Shown here: positions 7,590 to 15,577 of the stretch, one piece after another
Position numbering within the stretch: position 1 is the first letter of the stretch
Layout of the letters: each line of letters begins with the position of its first letter
NCBI RefSeq assembly: GCF_024584805.1
Contig: NZ_CP075715.1
Coordinates: 4,040,526-4,104,525 of the forward strand
DNA: 64,000 nucleotides
Direction: 5' to 3'
From: Streptomyces sp. FIT100
Lineage (GTDB): Bacteria > Actinomycetota > Actinomycetes > Streptomycetales > Streptomycetaceae
Position numbers and translations under genes: made by a program
The notes under the pieces: model-generated
Told to the model about the DNA's origin: nothing
The model's input: the letters and a program-made list of their open reading frames with translations, nothing else
Databases searched by the model: none

Positions 7590-10454
7590 TCAGGCCGGAT
7601 CCCGGCGGGCCAGCGTCCCGCGGGAGCGGGTGACCAGGGCCGCGAGGACCGCCGCGCCCACCGGGACCGCGACGAGCAGCGCCGCCAGGGTCTCCCAGGG
7701 GACGACGATCGGGATGTGCGGCGGGCTGTGGAACCCGCCCCAGCCCTCGTCCAGGGCCTTCTCGTACCACTTCAGCTGCTGACGCTCCTGGGTCAGCCGC
7801 AGCCCGATCGCGGGCAGCACACCCGCGGCGGAGCCCAGCACCACACCCATCGCGGCCACCACACCGCACTGGAAACCGCTCAGTGTGCGCCGCACCCGGG
7901 GCGGGGCGCCCACGGCGGCCAGCGTCTTCAGATCCGCCTCGGCGTCGGCCTGGGCCAGCCCGGTGGCGATTCCGGCCGCGCCGATCGTGATCAGCCCCGC
8001 GAAGACGGTCAGCGCCAGCAGCACGATGTTGTTCTCGCTCTTGTAGCCCTCCTCGATGTGGAGCATCGCGTCCGCGCCGGAGCTGTCGAGCTCGGCGTCG
8101 AGCTTCTGCCGCTGTTCGGTGGTCGGCGCCTGGTCCGTCATGAAGTACGCGCCGTACGGGACGGTGGTCAGGCCGGCGGACTTGGCCGCCGCCGGGGGCA
8201 CGATCATGGAGACGCCGTAGGACGTCACGCTTCCGGGAGCCTGGTAGGCGGGGAACGTCCTGACCGGGCCCGGCGCCTCCTTGCCCTGCTCCGCGGCCTT
8301 GTCGGCCGCCTTCGTGTCCGCGACCAGCCGGATACCGATCGTGCCGTTCCGGTCGACGTTGCGCTTGTCGAAGGAGACGACCTTGCCGTCCGCCAGGGCC
8401 CCGGTGGCCGCGGGGTCGTCGATGGCGAGGGCCTTCAGCAGCTTCGCGTCACCGACGAGTACCCCGAAGTCGGCGTAGATGCCGCCGCTGCCGTCCTGGC
8501 AGCGCCAGTCCTTGGACAGGGCCCGGCGCTGGGACAGGCTGAACTTGGCCGCCGGGTCCTCCCCGCCGGGCAGGACGGTCCACAGGGGGCACTGGTTCTG
8601 CTTCGGCACGACGACCTCGTAGCGGCCGCAGTCCTCGCTGCCGCTGTAGGCCATCGTGCACTTCTTCTTGCCGACGGCGATCCGGTCCACATCGGCCCGC
8701 AGATCGACCGGCAGATACCGCTGCACAGCGGCCCTGGCCTGCGCGACGTCCCGCCCGCCGGGCGCGTCCACGACCAGGGACACCCCGCCGCGCGGAAGCT
8801 GTGCCTCGTACTCGGCAGCGCCTTGGGCGTCGCTGCTCGCCGTGTACGTGGCCACGGCGACGCTTCCCGCGACCGCCGCAAGCACCGCGGCGACCGCGGG
8901 CGCCGTGCGGCCCCGGTTGCGTACGGCGTCGCGGAGCGCGAGCCGGGGCGAGAGCGGGAGCCAGCGGCCGGTCCGCCCGAAGAAGCCCACCAGCGCGGGC
9001 GTCAGGGCGACCACGCCCAGCTCCGCGATGGCACTGCCGCCCGCGACGATGACGAACTGGTCCGAGTACAGGGATCCGTACAGGGCGATCGCCGCGCCGA
9101 GCGCCACTGCGATCAGGCCGATCACCGGAAGCACCCGGCTGCTGCGGCGCACGCCCCGGCGGCCCGTGAGCGAGGCCAGGACGGTCTGTCGTGAGGCGGT
9201 GACGGCCGGGACGATCGCGGCCAGCAGGCCGGTAACCACGGCCAGCAGCCCGATGCCGAGCAATTCCAGCGGCCGGATGTCGAAACTGCCGAAGCGTGCG
9301 CCGATGTACTCCTCGAGCAGCGGACGCAGCGCGAAGGTCAGGACAAGTCCGAGGACCGTGCCCACGACGGCGGCCACGAAGCCGATCACCAGGCCGCCGG
9401 CCAGCACGATGGCGCGGATGTGCCGGCGGTCGCCGCCGTTGGCGCCGACGAGCCCGAGCTGGCGACGCGAGCGCCGGGCGCCCACGGCGAAGGCGGGCCC
9501 GGCCAGCAGGCAGATCTCCAGCATGGCGAGACCGACGACGGTGCCGACCGCTGCGAGTGCCGCCGCCTTGGCGCCGGCGCTCTCCTCGTAGCCGCCGCCC
9601 CAGTGCTCCGAGTGGTACAGCGGAACGTCCGCATCGGCGGGCGGATCGAGCTGAACGGCGCGCGAAAGGACCTTCACGCCCTTGGCGTTGGCCTCCTTGA
9701 CCATGTTCCACGTGAAACCGCCGGAAACGCTCACCAGATAGCTGGTGCTCTTGCCGGTTCCGGGCAGGTCATCGGCGGCCAGAGCCTTGTCGAGCGGGTC
9801 GAGCAGCGCCCCGGGGACGGCGTTGACCTGGTCGGACGTGAGCGCATCGGGCAGCTCGTACGAGCCGACGACGGTGTACTCGCGGTCCATACCGCGCGCC
9901 GCGACGGTGGAGCCCACGGTCAGGCCGCTGGCTTCCAGGAAGTGGGTCGTCACCGCGACCTCGTTCGCGCTCTTGGGGAACCGGCCGCTGATGAGCGTCA
10001 TGATGCCCGCGGCCATCGGGTCGGTGGAGCGCAGCTCACGGATCTCGCTGTTCAGCAGTCCGTGCGCGGTGCGCACCTTCGCCGAACCGGTCGAGTCCGT
10101 CAGGTACTTCGTGCCCGACGGAAGGGCCTTGCCGAGGTCCGTCGCGCCTTCGGGCCACGGCTCGTCCTCCTTGAGATCCGTCGCGGGCGTGTAGTCGTAG
10201 CTGTCCGGGGACTGGAGGATCGGTGCGCCGCCCATGTGCGGGTCGGACAACCGGGCAGCGGCCGCGCCGAGCGTGCGCTCCAGCTTCTGCTCGGTGGAGA
10301 GCTCGGCGCTGCGCACGGTCAGATCGGCGGCGCTCACACCGAGGATCGGCAGGGCGATCATCGCCAGGACCAGGAAGCTGCGGCCCTTGGAGTGCCAGGC
10401 ATCGCGGCGGGCGATACGTATTGCGGCCCGCCAGGAGTGGTACCACGTCGTCAC
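7590..10454 (-). CDS. FtsX-family ABC transporter permease
   Basis: A 954-residue permease with the actinobacterial double-FtsX layout: an N-terminal TM segment (FLVLAMIALPILGVSA), a large extracytoplasmic domain, a three-helix FtsX core at about 300-430 and further helices to about 510, a second extracytoplasmic domain, and a last FtsX core near the C-terminus (IVLLALTVFAGLITIGAAG). Proteins of this type pair with MacB/LolD-like ATPases and move peptides, lipids or antibiotics across the membrane. The GTG start overlaps the stop of the ATPase gene by GTGA, so the two are coupled. A parS-like site (9705-9718) lies inside the coding sequence. Substrate unknown. Confidence 0.88.
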   Translation of the reverse strand: MTTWYHSWRAAIRIARRDAWHSKGRSFLVLAMIALPILGVSAADLTVRSAELSTEQKLERTLGAAAARLSDPHMGGAPILQSPDSYDYTPATDLKEDEPWPEGATDLGKALPSGTKYLTDSTGSAKVRTAHGLLNSEIRELRSTDPMAAGIMTLISGRFPKSANEVAVTTHFLEASGLTVGSTVAARGMDREYTVVGSYELPDALTSDQVNAVPGALLDPLDKALAADDLPGTGKSTSYLVSVSGGFTWNMVKEANAKGVKVLSRAVQLDPPADADVPLYHSEHWGGGYEESAGAKAAALAAVGTVVGLAMLEICLLAGPAFAVGARRSRRQLGLVGANGGDRRHIRAIVLAGGLVIGFVAAVVGTVLGLVLTFALRPLLEEYIGARFGSFDIRPLELLGIGLLAVVTGLLAAIVPAVTASRQTVLASLTGRRGVRRSSRVLPVIGLIAVALGAAIALYGSLYSDQFVIVAGGSAIAELGVVALTPALVGFFGRTGRWLPLSPRLALRDAVRNRGRTAPAVAAVLAAVAGSVAVATYTASSDAQGAAEYEAQLPRGGVSLVVDAPGGRDVAQARAAVQRYLPVDLRADVDRIAVGKKKCTMAYSGSEDCGRYEVVVPKQNQCPLWTVLPGGEDPAAKFSLSQRRALSKDWRCQDGSGGIYADFGVLVGDAKLLKALAIDDPAATGALADGKVVSFDKRNVDRNGTIGIRLVADTKAADKAAEQGKEAPGPVRTFPAYQAPGSVTSYGVSMIVPPAAAKSAGLTTVPYGAYFMTDQAPTTEQRQKLDAELDSSGADAMLHIEEGYKSENNIVLLALTVFAGLITIGAAGIATGLAQADAEADLKTLAAVGAPPRVRRTLSGFQCGVVAAMGVVLGSAAGVLPAIGLRLTQERQQLKWYEKALDEGWGGFHSPPHIPIVVPWETLAALLVAVPVGAAVLAALVTRSRGTLARRDPA
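9705..9718. other. parS: second parS-like site, inside the FtsX-type permease gene
   Basis: GTTCCACGTGAAAC differs at one base from the Streptomyces core GTTTCACGTGAAAC and matches the B. subtilis form TGTTCCACGTGAAACA at 15 of 16 positions when flanks are included. It lies 5.05 kb from the first site and within codons for the first extracytoplasmic domain, so its conservation is not explained by a promoter role. Confidence 0.7.
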
Positions 10455-11209
10455 CGCTCGGCCGCCTGCCCGGTCAGCAGGGAGTCCGCCTCGCTGCGGA
10501 AGGTCTGGTCGACGACCGCGCCGTCCCGCAGGAAGACGACCCGGTCGGCCCAGGCCGCGAAGCGCGGCTCATGCGTGACCAGGATGCCCGCCGCGCCCGC
10601 GTCGCAGCGGGCGCGCAGCAGGGCGAGTACGGACTCGCCGGTCTCGGAGTCCAGGGCGCCGGTCGGCTCGTCTGCGAGGACCAGACGGCGCTCACCGACG
10701 AGGGCGCGGGCGATCGCCACGCGCTGCTGCTGGCCGCCGGACATCTCGTCGGGGAAGCGGTCGGCGAGATGGCTCAGCTCCATCTCCTCCAGTGCGGCAA
10801 GGGCCTCGGTGCGCGCCTTGCGGGCGGAGGTGCCGTCGAGTTCGCGTGGCAGGGCGATGTTCTCGGCGGCGGTGAGCGCCGGGATGAGGTTGTAGTCCTG
10901 GAAGACGTAGCCGATGCTGCGGCGGCGCAGGGCGGCGAGCGTCTTGCGGTCGGCGGTGGTGATGTCCGTGGTCTCGACGATGACCTGGCCGGAGCTCGGG
11001 GTGTCGAGTCCGCCGGCGATGGTGAGCAGCGTGGACTTGCCGGAGCCGGACGGGCCCATGACGGCGACGAGTTCACCGGGGAACACATCGAGGTCGACAC
11101 CGCGAAGGGCGTGCACTTCGGTGGCGCCGCTGCCGTGGACACGGGTCAGATTGCGTAGTTGCAGCACGGGTCGCTGTGAACGGTGTTGCTGCTGGGGCTG
11201 GTCGGACAT
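10451..11209 (-). CDS. MacB/LolD-type ABC transporter ATP-binding protein
   Basis: A 252-residue ATPase. Walker A is GPSGSGKST at residues 52-60, the Q-loop follows in VFQDYNLIP, the signature is MSGGQQQRVAIARAL, and Walker B is LVLADEPTGALD, the extended form typical of the LolD/MacB/FtsE branch. It energises the FtsX-type permease encoded directly downstream with a 4-nt overlap. The PadR gene upstream on the same strand is the likely regulator, a common arrangement for exporters that respond to membrane-active compounds. Confidence 0.92.
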   Translation of the reverse strand: MSDQPQQQHRSQRPVLQLRNLTRVHGSGATEVHALRGVDLDVFPGELVAVMGPSGSGKSTLLTIAGGLDTPSSGQVIVETTDITTADRKTLAALRRRSIGYVFQDYNLIPALTAAENIALPRELDGTSARKARTEALAALEEMELSHLADRFPDEMSGGQQQRVAIARALVGERRLVLADEPTGALDSETGESVLALLRARCDAGAAGILVTHEPRFAAWADRVVFLRDGAVVDQTFRSEADSLLTGQAAER

Positions 11210-11227
11210 GGAGGGGTCCCCCTTGGA

Positions 11228-11239
11228 CGTACGCGTACG
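11228..11239. promoter_or_regulatory. 12-bp palindrome in leader of the ABC operon
   Basis: CGTACGCGTACG is a perfect palindrome 19 nt upstream of the ABC ATPase start, followed by further CGTACGG direct repeats to 11251. It is a possible operator or a self-similar repeat; it does not resemble the PadR-type site at 11974-11997. Confidence 0.35.
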
Positions 11240-11269
11240 GCGTACGGCGTACGTGAGCGGATGTGGAGC

Positions 11270-11314
11270 CGAATGACGTGCGGTCGAATGACGCGCGGTC
11301 GAACGGACGTGGTG
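11270..11314. repeat. 15-bp tandem repeat upstream of the ABC operon
   Basis: CGAATGACGTGCGGT (11270-11284) is followed at once by CGAATGACGCGCGGT (11285-11299), a 14/15 match, and a degraded third copy. It lies between the PadR gene and the ABC genes. Confidence 0.55.
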
Positions 11315-11354
11315 CGTGCGTGTGAGGGCGGGCAGGGCGGGAAAGAGCCGGAGC

Positions 11355-11975
11355 TCAGCCCAGCCGCCCCCGGTGGTCGGTCACGGGCCGCGGAGCACGG
11401 GCGGGTGGGGGTGCGGGCTCCGGGTCCGGGGACGCCGCTGTGGAGAGCCGGATGAGCCGTGCCTCGCAGTGGTCGAGCCAGCGGGCCTCCGCCTCGGTCT
11501 GGAAGATGAGCTGTTCCAGCACGAGCAGCCAGGCGATGTCGTCCCGGTCGGCAGGGGCGGACTCGACGGCCAGGGCCTGGGCTTTGAGCCGCGTGTAGTC
11601 CTGCATCGCCCTGACGGTGTGCCGCCGCTGGGACTGGATGACCTCGCGGATGTCGACCGTCGGCGCGCCGACCGCCATGGCGAGCTTGATGGCCAGCTCG
11701 TCACGGGCCGGGCTGGTCCGGTCGACGGGCCGCTCGTACCAGGACTTCAGCTCGCCGCGCCCGGCGTCCGTGATGGCGTAGAGCGCGTGCCCGGCTTCGT
11801 CCTCCCCGTCCTGTACGACCATGCCGTCGCGCTCCAGTCGGCTGAGGGTCGTGTAGACCTGACCGACGTTGAGCGGCCAGGTGGCTCCCGTGCGGGACTC
11901 GAACTCCGTGCGGAGTTGGGAGCCGTAGCGGGGCCCGCGTTCGAGGAGGGCGAGAAGCCCGTGGCGGATCGACAT
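11355..11975 (-). CDS. PadR-family transcriptional regulator
   Basis: A 206-residue protein with an N-terminal PadR winged helix (MSIRHGLLALLERGPRYGSQ, then the wing VGQVYTTLSRLERDGMV) and a C-terminal helical dimerisation domain of the PadR C type. PadR proteins usually repress a neighbouring exporter and themselves. The start is ATG 11975; the longer reading upstream lacks conservation. A near-perfect 24-bp palindrome at 11974-11997 overlaps this start, which fits autorepression. The ABC ATPase and permease follow 145 nt downstream on the same strand and are the obvious target. Confidence 0.88.
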   Translation of the reverse strand: MSIRHGLLALLERGPRYGSQLRTEFESRTGATWPLNVGQVYTTLSRLERDGMVVQDGEDEAGHALYAITDAGRGELKSWYERPVDRTSPARDELAIKLAMAVGAPTVDIREVIQSQRRHTVRAMQDYTRLKAQALAVESAPADRDDIAWLLVLEQLIFQTEAEARWLDHCEARLIRLSTAASPDPEPAPPPARAPRPVTDHRGRLG

Positions 11976-11997
11976 ACTCAGTATGTATACCGAGTAT
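11974..11997. promoter_or_regulatory. candidate PadR operator (24-bp inverted repeat)
   Basis: Arms ATACTC (11974-11979) and GAGTAT (11992-11997) bound a 24-bp sequence in which 20 positions obey dyad symmetry. It abuts the padR start codon, so a dimer bound here would block initiation. Confidence 0.6.
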
Positions 11998-12069
11998 GCC
12001 GCTGCGGACAACCGACTTGAGACGGACCTCGCGGCTAGGCCGTACGGGGGACGCGAGGACCGGGCAGGC

Positions 12070-12140
12070 ACTCAGGAGGGACTCAGGAGGGAGGAGGGAC
12101 TCGGCAGGAACTCGGCAGGAACTCGGCAGGAACTCGGCAC
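12070..12140. repeat. 11-bp tandem repeats between padR and the anchored exported protein gene
   Basis: ACTCAGGAGGG occurs twice in tandem (12070-12091), then after 7 nt ACTCGGCAGGA occurs three times plus a partial fourth (12099-12140). All units are 11 nt, about one helical turn. The intergenic gap is otherwise featureless. Confidence 0.7.
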
Positions 12141-12213
12141 GGGCCCGCAGGCACCGCACGGGTGCGGTGCTCGGAAGACGCTGCGCGGTCATCGGACCGG
12201 CGCTGCGTGGCAC

Positions 12214-13230
12214 TCACGGGCGGCGCAGCCGCAGGCCCATGTAGCCGAGGCCCAGACCCATCAGCGCGCATCCGGCGCCGAGCGTCATGACCGGGATCTG
12301 CCGCTCCAGGGGCCGGGAGGCGGCGGGCGGAGCGGCCTTGCCCTCGGTGGCCGGGTCGGTGCGGCCGGTGGTCGAGTCGGGTGCAGGGGACAGCCGCTCC
12401 CGCTCCCGTTCCTGCCTCCGTTCCTCCCGTTCTCGTTCCCGTTGCCGTTTCCGCGACGCCTCCTCGGCCTTCTCGGCCTTCTCGTGTGCACGCGCGCTGG
12501 CGCGGACCCGGTCGCGTTCGAGCTCGCTCTGACGCAGTCGGTCGCTTTCGCGGGCACGCTCCCCGTCGAGTTCCTGTGGGAGGGAGGGCCTCGTGGTCAC
12601 GGCGGGGAAGGGCGGGGCGGTACGGCCCGGGCGTTCGAGGCCCTCGCCGGCCAGGCGCCCGGCCAGCGAGGGTGAGGGCGGCACGAGGGAAGGCGTGATC
12701 TTCGCGGGGCGTTGGGGGCGGGCGCCGGTCTCGCGCCCCGGGGGCCGGCCCGGCTTCCAGCCGGTGCCCGGCCCGGTCCCCTTGCCGGGGCGCGGTGACG
12801 GCGCCGGTTCCCGCACTTCGGTCGCTTTCGACGTCTTGCGGGGAGCGGGCTTCCCGGGTGTCGGTCTCGCGGGCGCAGGTCCGCCCGGCGCGGGCTTCTC
12901 GGAGGCGTTGGGCCGGACGGGTACGGGCGTGGGCACCGCGGCGGCCCGGCGGCTCTGTGCGTTCCGGCCGCTTGCATCGTCCTCCGGGGGGACCTCCTGC
13001 CGGCCGTCCTCCTCCGGTCCGCGGTCCCACCGGTCCGTGTGCTGCTCACCGCTTCGGCCGTCGTCGCGGTGCCCCCGGAACGTTTCTGCAAAGCTCCAGG
13101 CACCCTCGCCGGCCCCGGCCCCGGGCCCCTCGCCGTACGCCCCGCCGACGGGCACGGCCAGCGCCAGGGCCGAGAGGGCCGCGCAGGCCGCGAGGGTCGT
13201 CATGCATTGCGTGCCGAGCTTCGGAGCCAC
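12214..13230 (-). CDS. exported, membrane-anchored low-complexity protein of unknown function
   Basis: A 338-residue protein not recognised as any named family. There is a signal peptide (LAACAALSALALAVPVGGAYG, of which the hydrophobic core is about 13-24), then a Pro/Lys/Arg-rich region to about 210, a charged Arg/Glu-rich helical stretch (about 215-285, ERARESDRLRQSELERDRV), and a single C-terminal TM helix (PVMTLGAGCALMGLGLGYMG) with an LRLRRP cytoplasmic end. This resembles a wall-spanning stalk anchored at its C-terminus. The GTG at 13230 has a GGGAGGGGG ribosome site about 8 nt upstream; ATG 13203 is an alternative. Confidence 0.72.
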   Translation of the reverse strand: MAPKLGTQCMTTLAACAALSALALAVPVGGAYGEGPGAGAGEGAWSFAETFRGHRDDGRSGEQHTDRWDRGPEEDGRQEVPPEDDASGRNAQSRRAAAVPTPVPVRPNASEKPAPGGPAPARPTPGKPAPRKTSKATEVREPAPSPRPGKGTGPGTGWKPGRPPGRETGARPQRPAKITPSLVPPSPSLAGRLAGEGLERPGRTAPPFPAVTTRPSLPQELDGERARESDRLRQSELERDRVRASARAHEKAEKAEEASRKRQREREREERRQERERERLSPAPDSTTGRTDPATEGKAAPPAASRPLERQIPVMTLGAGCALMGLGLGYMGLRLRRP

Positions 13231-13512
13231 GGGGTGACCCCCTCCCGTGCAGAGGCGCCAAGTTGCCGAGATCCAGGAATATCGGACTCAGCGTCACATG
13301 CATGAGCAATTCCGGCATCTCATGCGAAGTGTGCCCATGGCGCACTCACGGCAAGCCGGGCACCGGCTGTCGTCCGGCTGTCGTCCTGCCGCTTCGGATC
13401 GCCAGGGCGCCTCGTATCACCAGGGCGCATCGGACCGCCGGGGCACCGCGGACCGCCGGGGTACCGCGGGCCGGCTCGGCGCCCCGGGGCGTCCTGCCGC
13501 CTCGGATCGCGC
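13231..13512. other. non-coding gap with short direct repeats
   Basis: No credible gene. CGGACCGCCGGGGCACCG (13431-13448) repeats at 13449-13466 with one change, and a 20/22 match to the segment near 13382-13403 recurs near 13490-13511, just before the kinase stop codon. The rest holds the ribosome site of the exported protein gene. Confidence 0.5.
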
Positions 13513-15225
13513 CTACTGCCCCGGGTCGCCCGTGGCGACCGTCAGCTCGAACGTCTGACTGCCGGGGATGACCGCGGTCCCCTCGGTCGGGAACTGCTGG
13601 ATCACCTGGTCCTCGGCGAACTGCGGGTCGTCGACCTTCTTCACGGTGTACTGCCAGCCCGCCGCCTGGAGGCACGACTTGACGGAGATCAGGTCCTTGT
13701 AGATGAAGCTCGGGGCCTGGACCTTCTTCGGGTCGTCGCTGTCCTCGTATGCGTCCGTGCACTCCTCGGTGTCCATCTTCCGGTTGCGCTCCGGCGGCTT
13801 GTGGCCCGCCACCGCGGACTCGCTCGCCGTCGCGCCGCCGCCGCTGCTGCCGCCGTCCGCATTCGGGTCCTCGCCACCGCCCATGTTCAGAGCAGTGATC
13901 AGCCCGCCGATCGCCAGCAGCGCCACCACGACGGAGCCCACGATCACCGGCATGTTCCGGCTGCCGCCACCACCGTTGCCGGTGCCGCCCGCCGGACCGC
14001 CGGTGTGGTGCGGCGACATGGTGTACGGCGCGGGGGTCGGCGCCTGGTTCTGGTACGCCGGGGCCGGCGTCGGAATCTGCTGCGGATAGCCGTAGCTCGG
14101 GGGCGGCGGAGTGGCCGTACCCGGCCCCTGCGCTGTACCCGGCCCCTGCGCCGCACCCGGGACGGGCGCCGCAGACGGCGGGCCGTACGGACCGGGCTGG
14201 TACGGCTGGTGCACGCTCGGCGGCGCCGGAGTCGCCTGGTCCACCGGCGGGAACACCGCCGAACCGACCCCCGCACCGCTGCCCACGGGACCACCGGCCA
14301 CGATCACCGGCGCGCCCGTCTGCCCCGCACCGGCCACGCGCATGCACTCGTCGCGCATCGCGGCGGCGCTCGGGAAACGCTCGTTGGGGTTCTTCTTCAG
14401 GGCCCGCGCGACCAGCGCGTCCATCGCAGGGGTCACCGAGCGGTTGATGGAGGACGGAGCGACCGGCTCCTCCTGCACATGCGCGTAGGCGATCGCGAGC
14501 GGCGAGTCCGCGTCGAACGGCAGCCGGCCCGTCAGCAGCTGGAAGAGCATGATGCCGACCGAGTACAGATCGGAGCGTGCGTCGACCCCGCGCCCCAGCG
14601 CCTGCTCCGGCGACAGATACTGCGGTGTACCGACCACCATGCCGGTCTGCGTCATCGACGTGACGCCCGACTGCATGGCCCGCGCGATGCCGAAGTCCAT
14701 GACCTTGACGACGCCGCGCTTCGTCATCATCACGTTGCCGGGCTTGATGTCCCGGTGGACCAGGCCCATCTCGTGGCTGGTCTCCAGCGCCGCCAGCACA
14801 TCGGCGGTCACCTTGAGCGCCTTGTCCGCAGGCATCGCGCCGTACTGCTGGATGTCCGCGTTCAGCACCGAGCCGAGCGGCTTGCCCTCCACGTACTCCA
14901 TGACGATGTACGGCATGATGCCGCCGTCCCCCGCGGCGGAGCCGCTGAAGGTCACAGCGTCCTCGCCGGTGTCGAAGACCGACACGATATTGGTGTGGGA
15001 GAGCTTGGCGACGGCCTGAGCCTCCCGGCGGAAGCGCTCGCGGAAGGACTGCTCGCGCCCGAGCTCGGTGTGGAGCGTCTTGATGGCGACCTGACGGTCC
15101 AGCGCCGCGTCGTACGCCAGATACACCGACGCCATACCGCCTTCGCCCAGCAGGTCGCGCAGCTGGTACCGGCCGCCCGCCACCGAACCGCCCGCGTAGC
15201 GGCCCTGCGCCCCGTCCTGGCTCAT
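13513..15225 (-). CDS. membrane Ser/Thr protein kinase with C-terminal PASTA-like domain
   Basis: A 570-residue eukaryotic-type kinase. The kinase domain at about 20-280 has the glycine loop LGEGGMASVY, the VAIK lysine, HRDIKPGNVM, DFG and SPEQALG. A Pro/Ala-rich cytoplasmic linker runs to about 420, followed by a TM helix (VIVGSVVVALLAIGGLITAL) and an outside segment with one PASTA-like module ending at the C-terminus. PASTA kinases sense muropeptides and control cell-wall growth. ATG 15225 was chosen because GGGGGAG lies 6 nt upstream; an earlier start would add 19 residues. It is divergent from a second kinase (15578-17206). Confidence 0.9.
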   Translation of the reverse strand: MSQDGAQGRYAGGSVAGGRYQLRDLLGEGGMASVYLAYDAALDRQVAIKTLHTELGREQSFRERFRREAQAVAKLSHTNIVSVFDTGEDAVTFSGSAAGDGGIMPYIVMEYVEGKPLGSVLNADIQQYGAMPADKALKVTADVLAALETSHEMGLVHRDIKPGNVMMTKRGVVKVMDFGIARAMQSGVTSMTQTGMVVGTPQYLSPEQALGRGVDARSDLYSVGIMLFQLLTGRLPFDADSPLAIAYAHVQEEPVAPSSINRSVTPAMDALVARALKKNPNERFPSAAAMRDECMRVAGAGQTGAPVIVAGGPVGSGAGVGSAVFPPVDQATPAPPSVHQPYQPGPYGPPSAAPVPGAAQGPGTAQGPGTATPPPPSYGYPQQIPTPAPAYQNQAPTPAPYTMSPHHTGGPAGGTGNGGGGSRNMPVIVGSVVVALLAIGGLITALNMGGGEDPNADGGSSGGGATASESAVAGHKPPERNRKMDTEECTDAYEDSDDPKKVQAPSFIYKDLISVKSCLQAAGWQYTVKKVDDPQFAEDQVIQQFPTEGTAVIPGSQTFELTVATGDPGQ

Positions 15226-15577
15226 GTCGTGCTCCCCCGTACGCGCGCCTGGAGGCGGCGATGATCCCGATTTACGGGCCAAGTCTGCCCGAGGTCACGG
15301 ACACGTCAAGCCGGGTGCCCGTTCCGTGACCGTACGCACAAGAAGCGTCTCGCAAGCGTTACAGGAACCTCATGGAATTTGCATGGGTGCGGCGGCAGCG
15401 GGTTTGATGGCCGGTCCATCTCGGACCGGGCCGCCGTGCGGAGCCTGTAGCGTGACGTGGCGAAGCACCAAGACCCGAGTACGACGCACGACGCACGAAG
15501 CACGACGTACGAAGCACGATGCACGCACATCGCCCGCGCACCGCGCGCGGCGCGGCAAGACACGACGGCGAGGACTG
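15226..15577. other. divergent promoter region between two kinase genes, with 14-bp tandem repeat
   Basis: No gene is seen in these 352 nt. A tandem repeat ACGACGCACGAAGC (15488-15501) and ACGACGTACGAAGC (15502-15515) with a partial third copy lies about 65 nt before the plus-strand kinase start. The AT-richer middle around 15355-15410 is the likely site of both promoters, but no convincing -35/-10 pair was identified. Confidence 0.5.
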
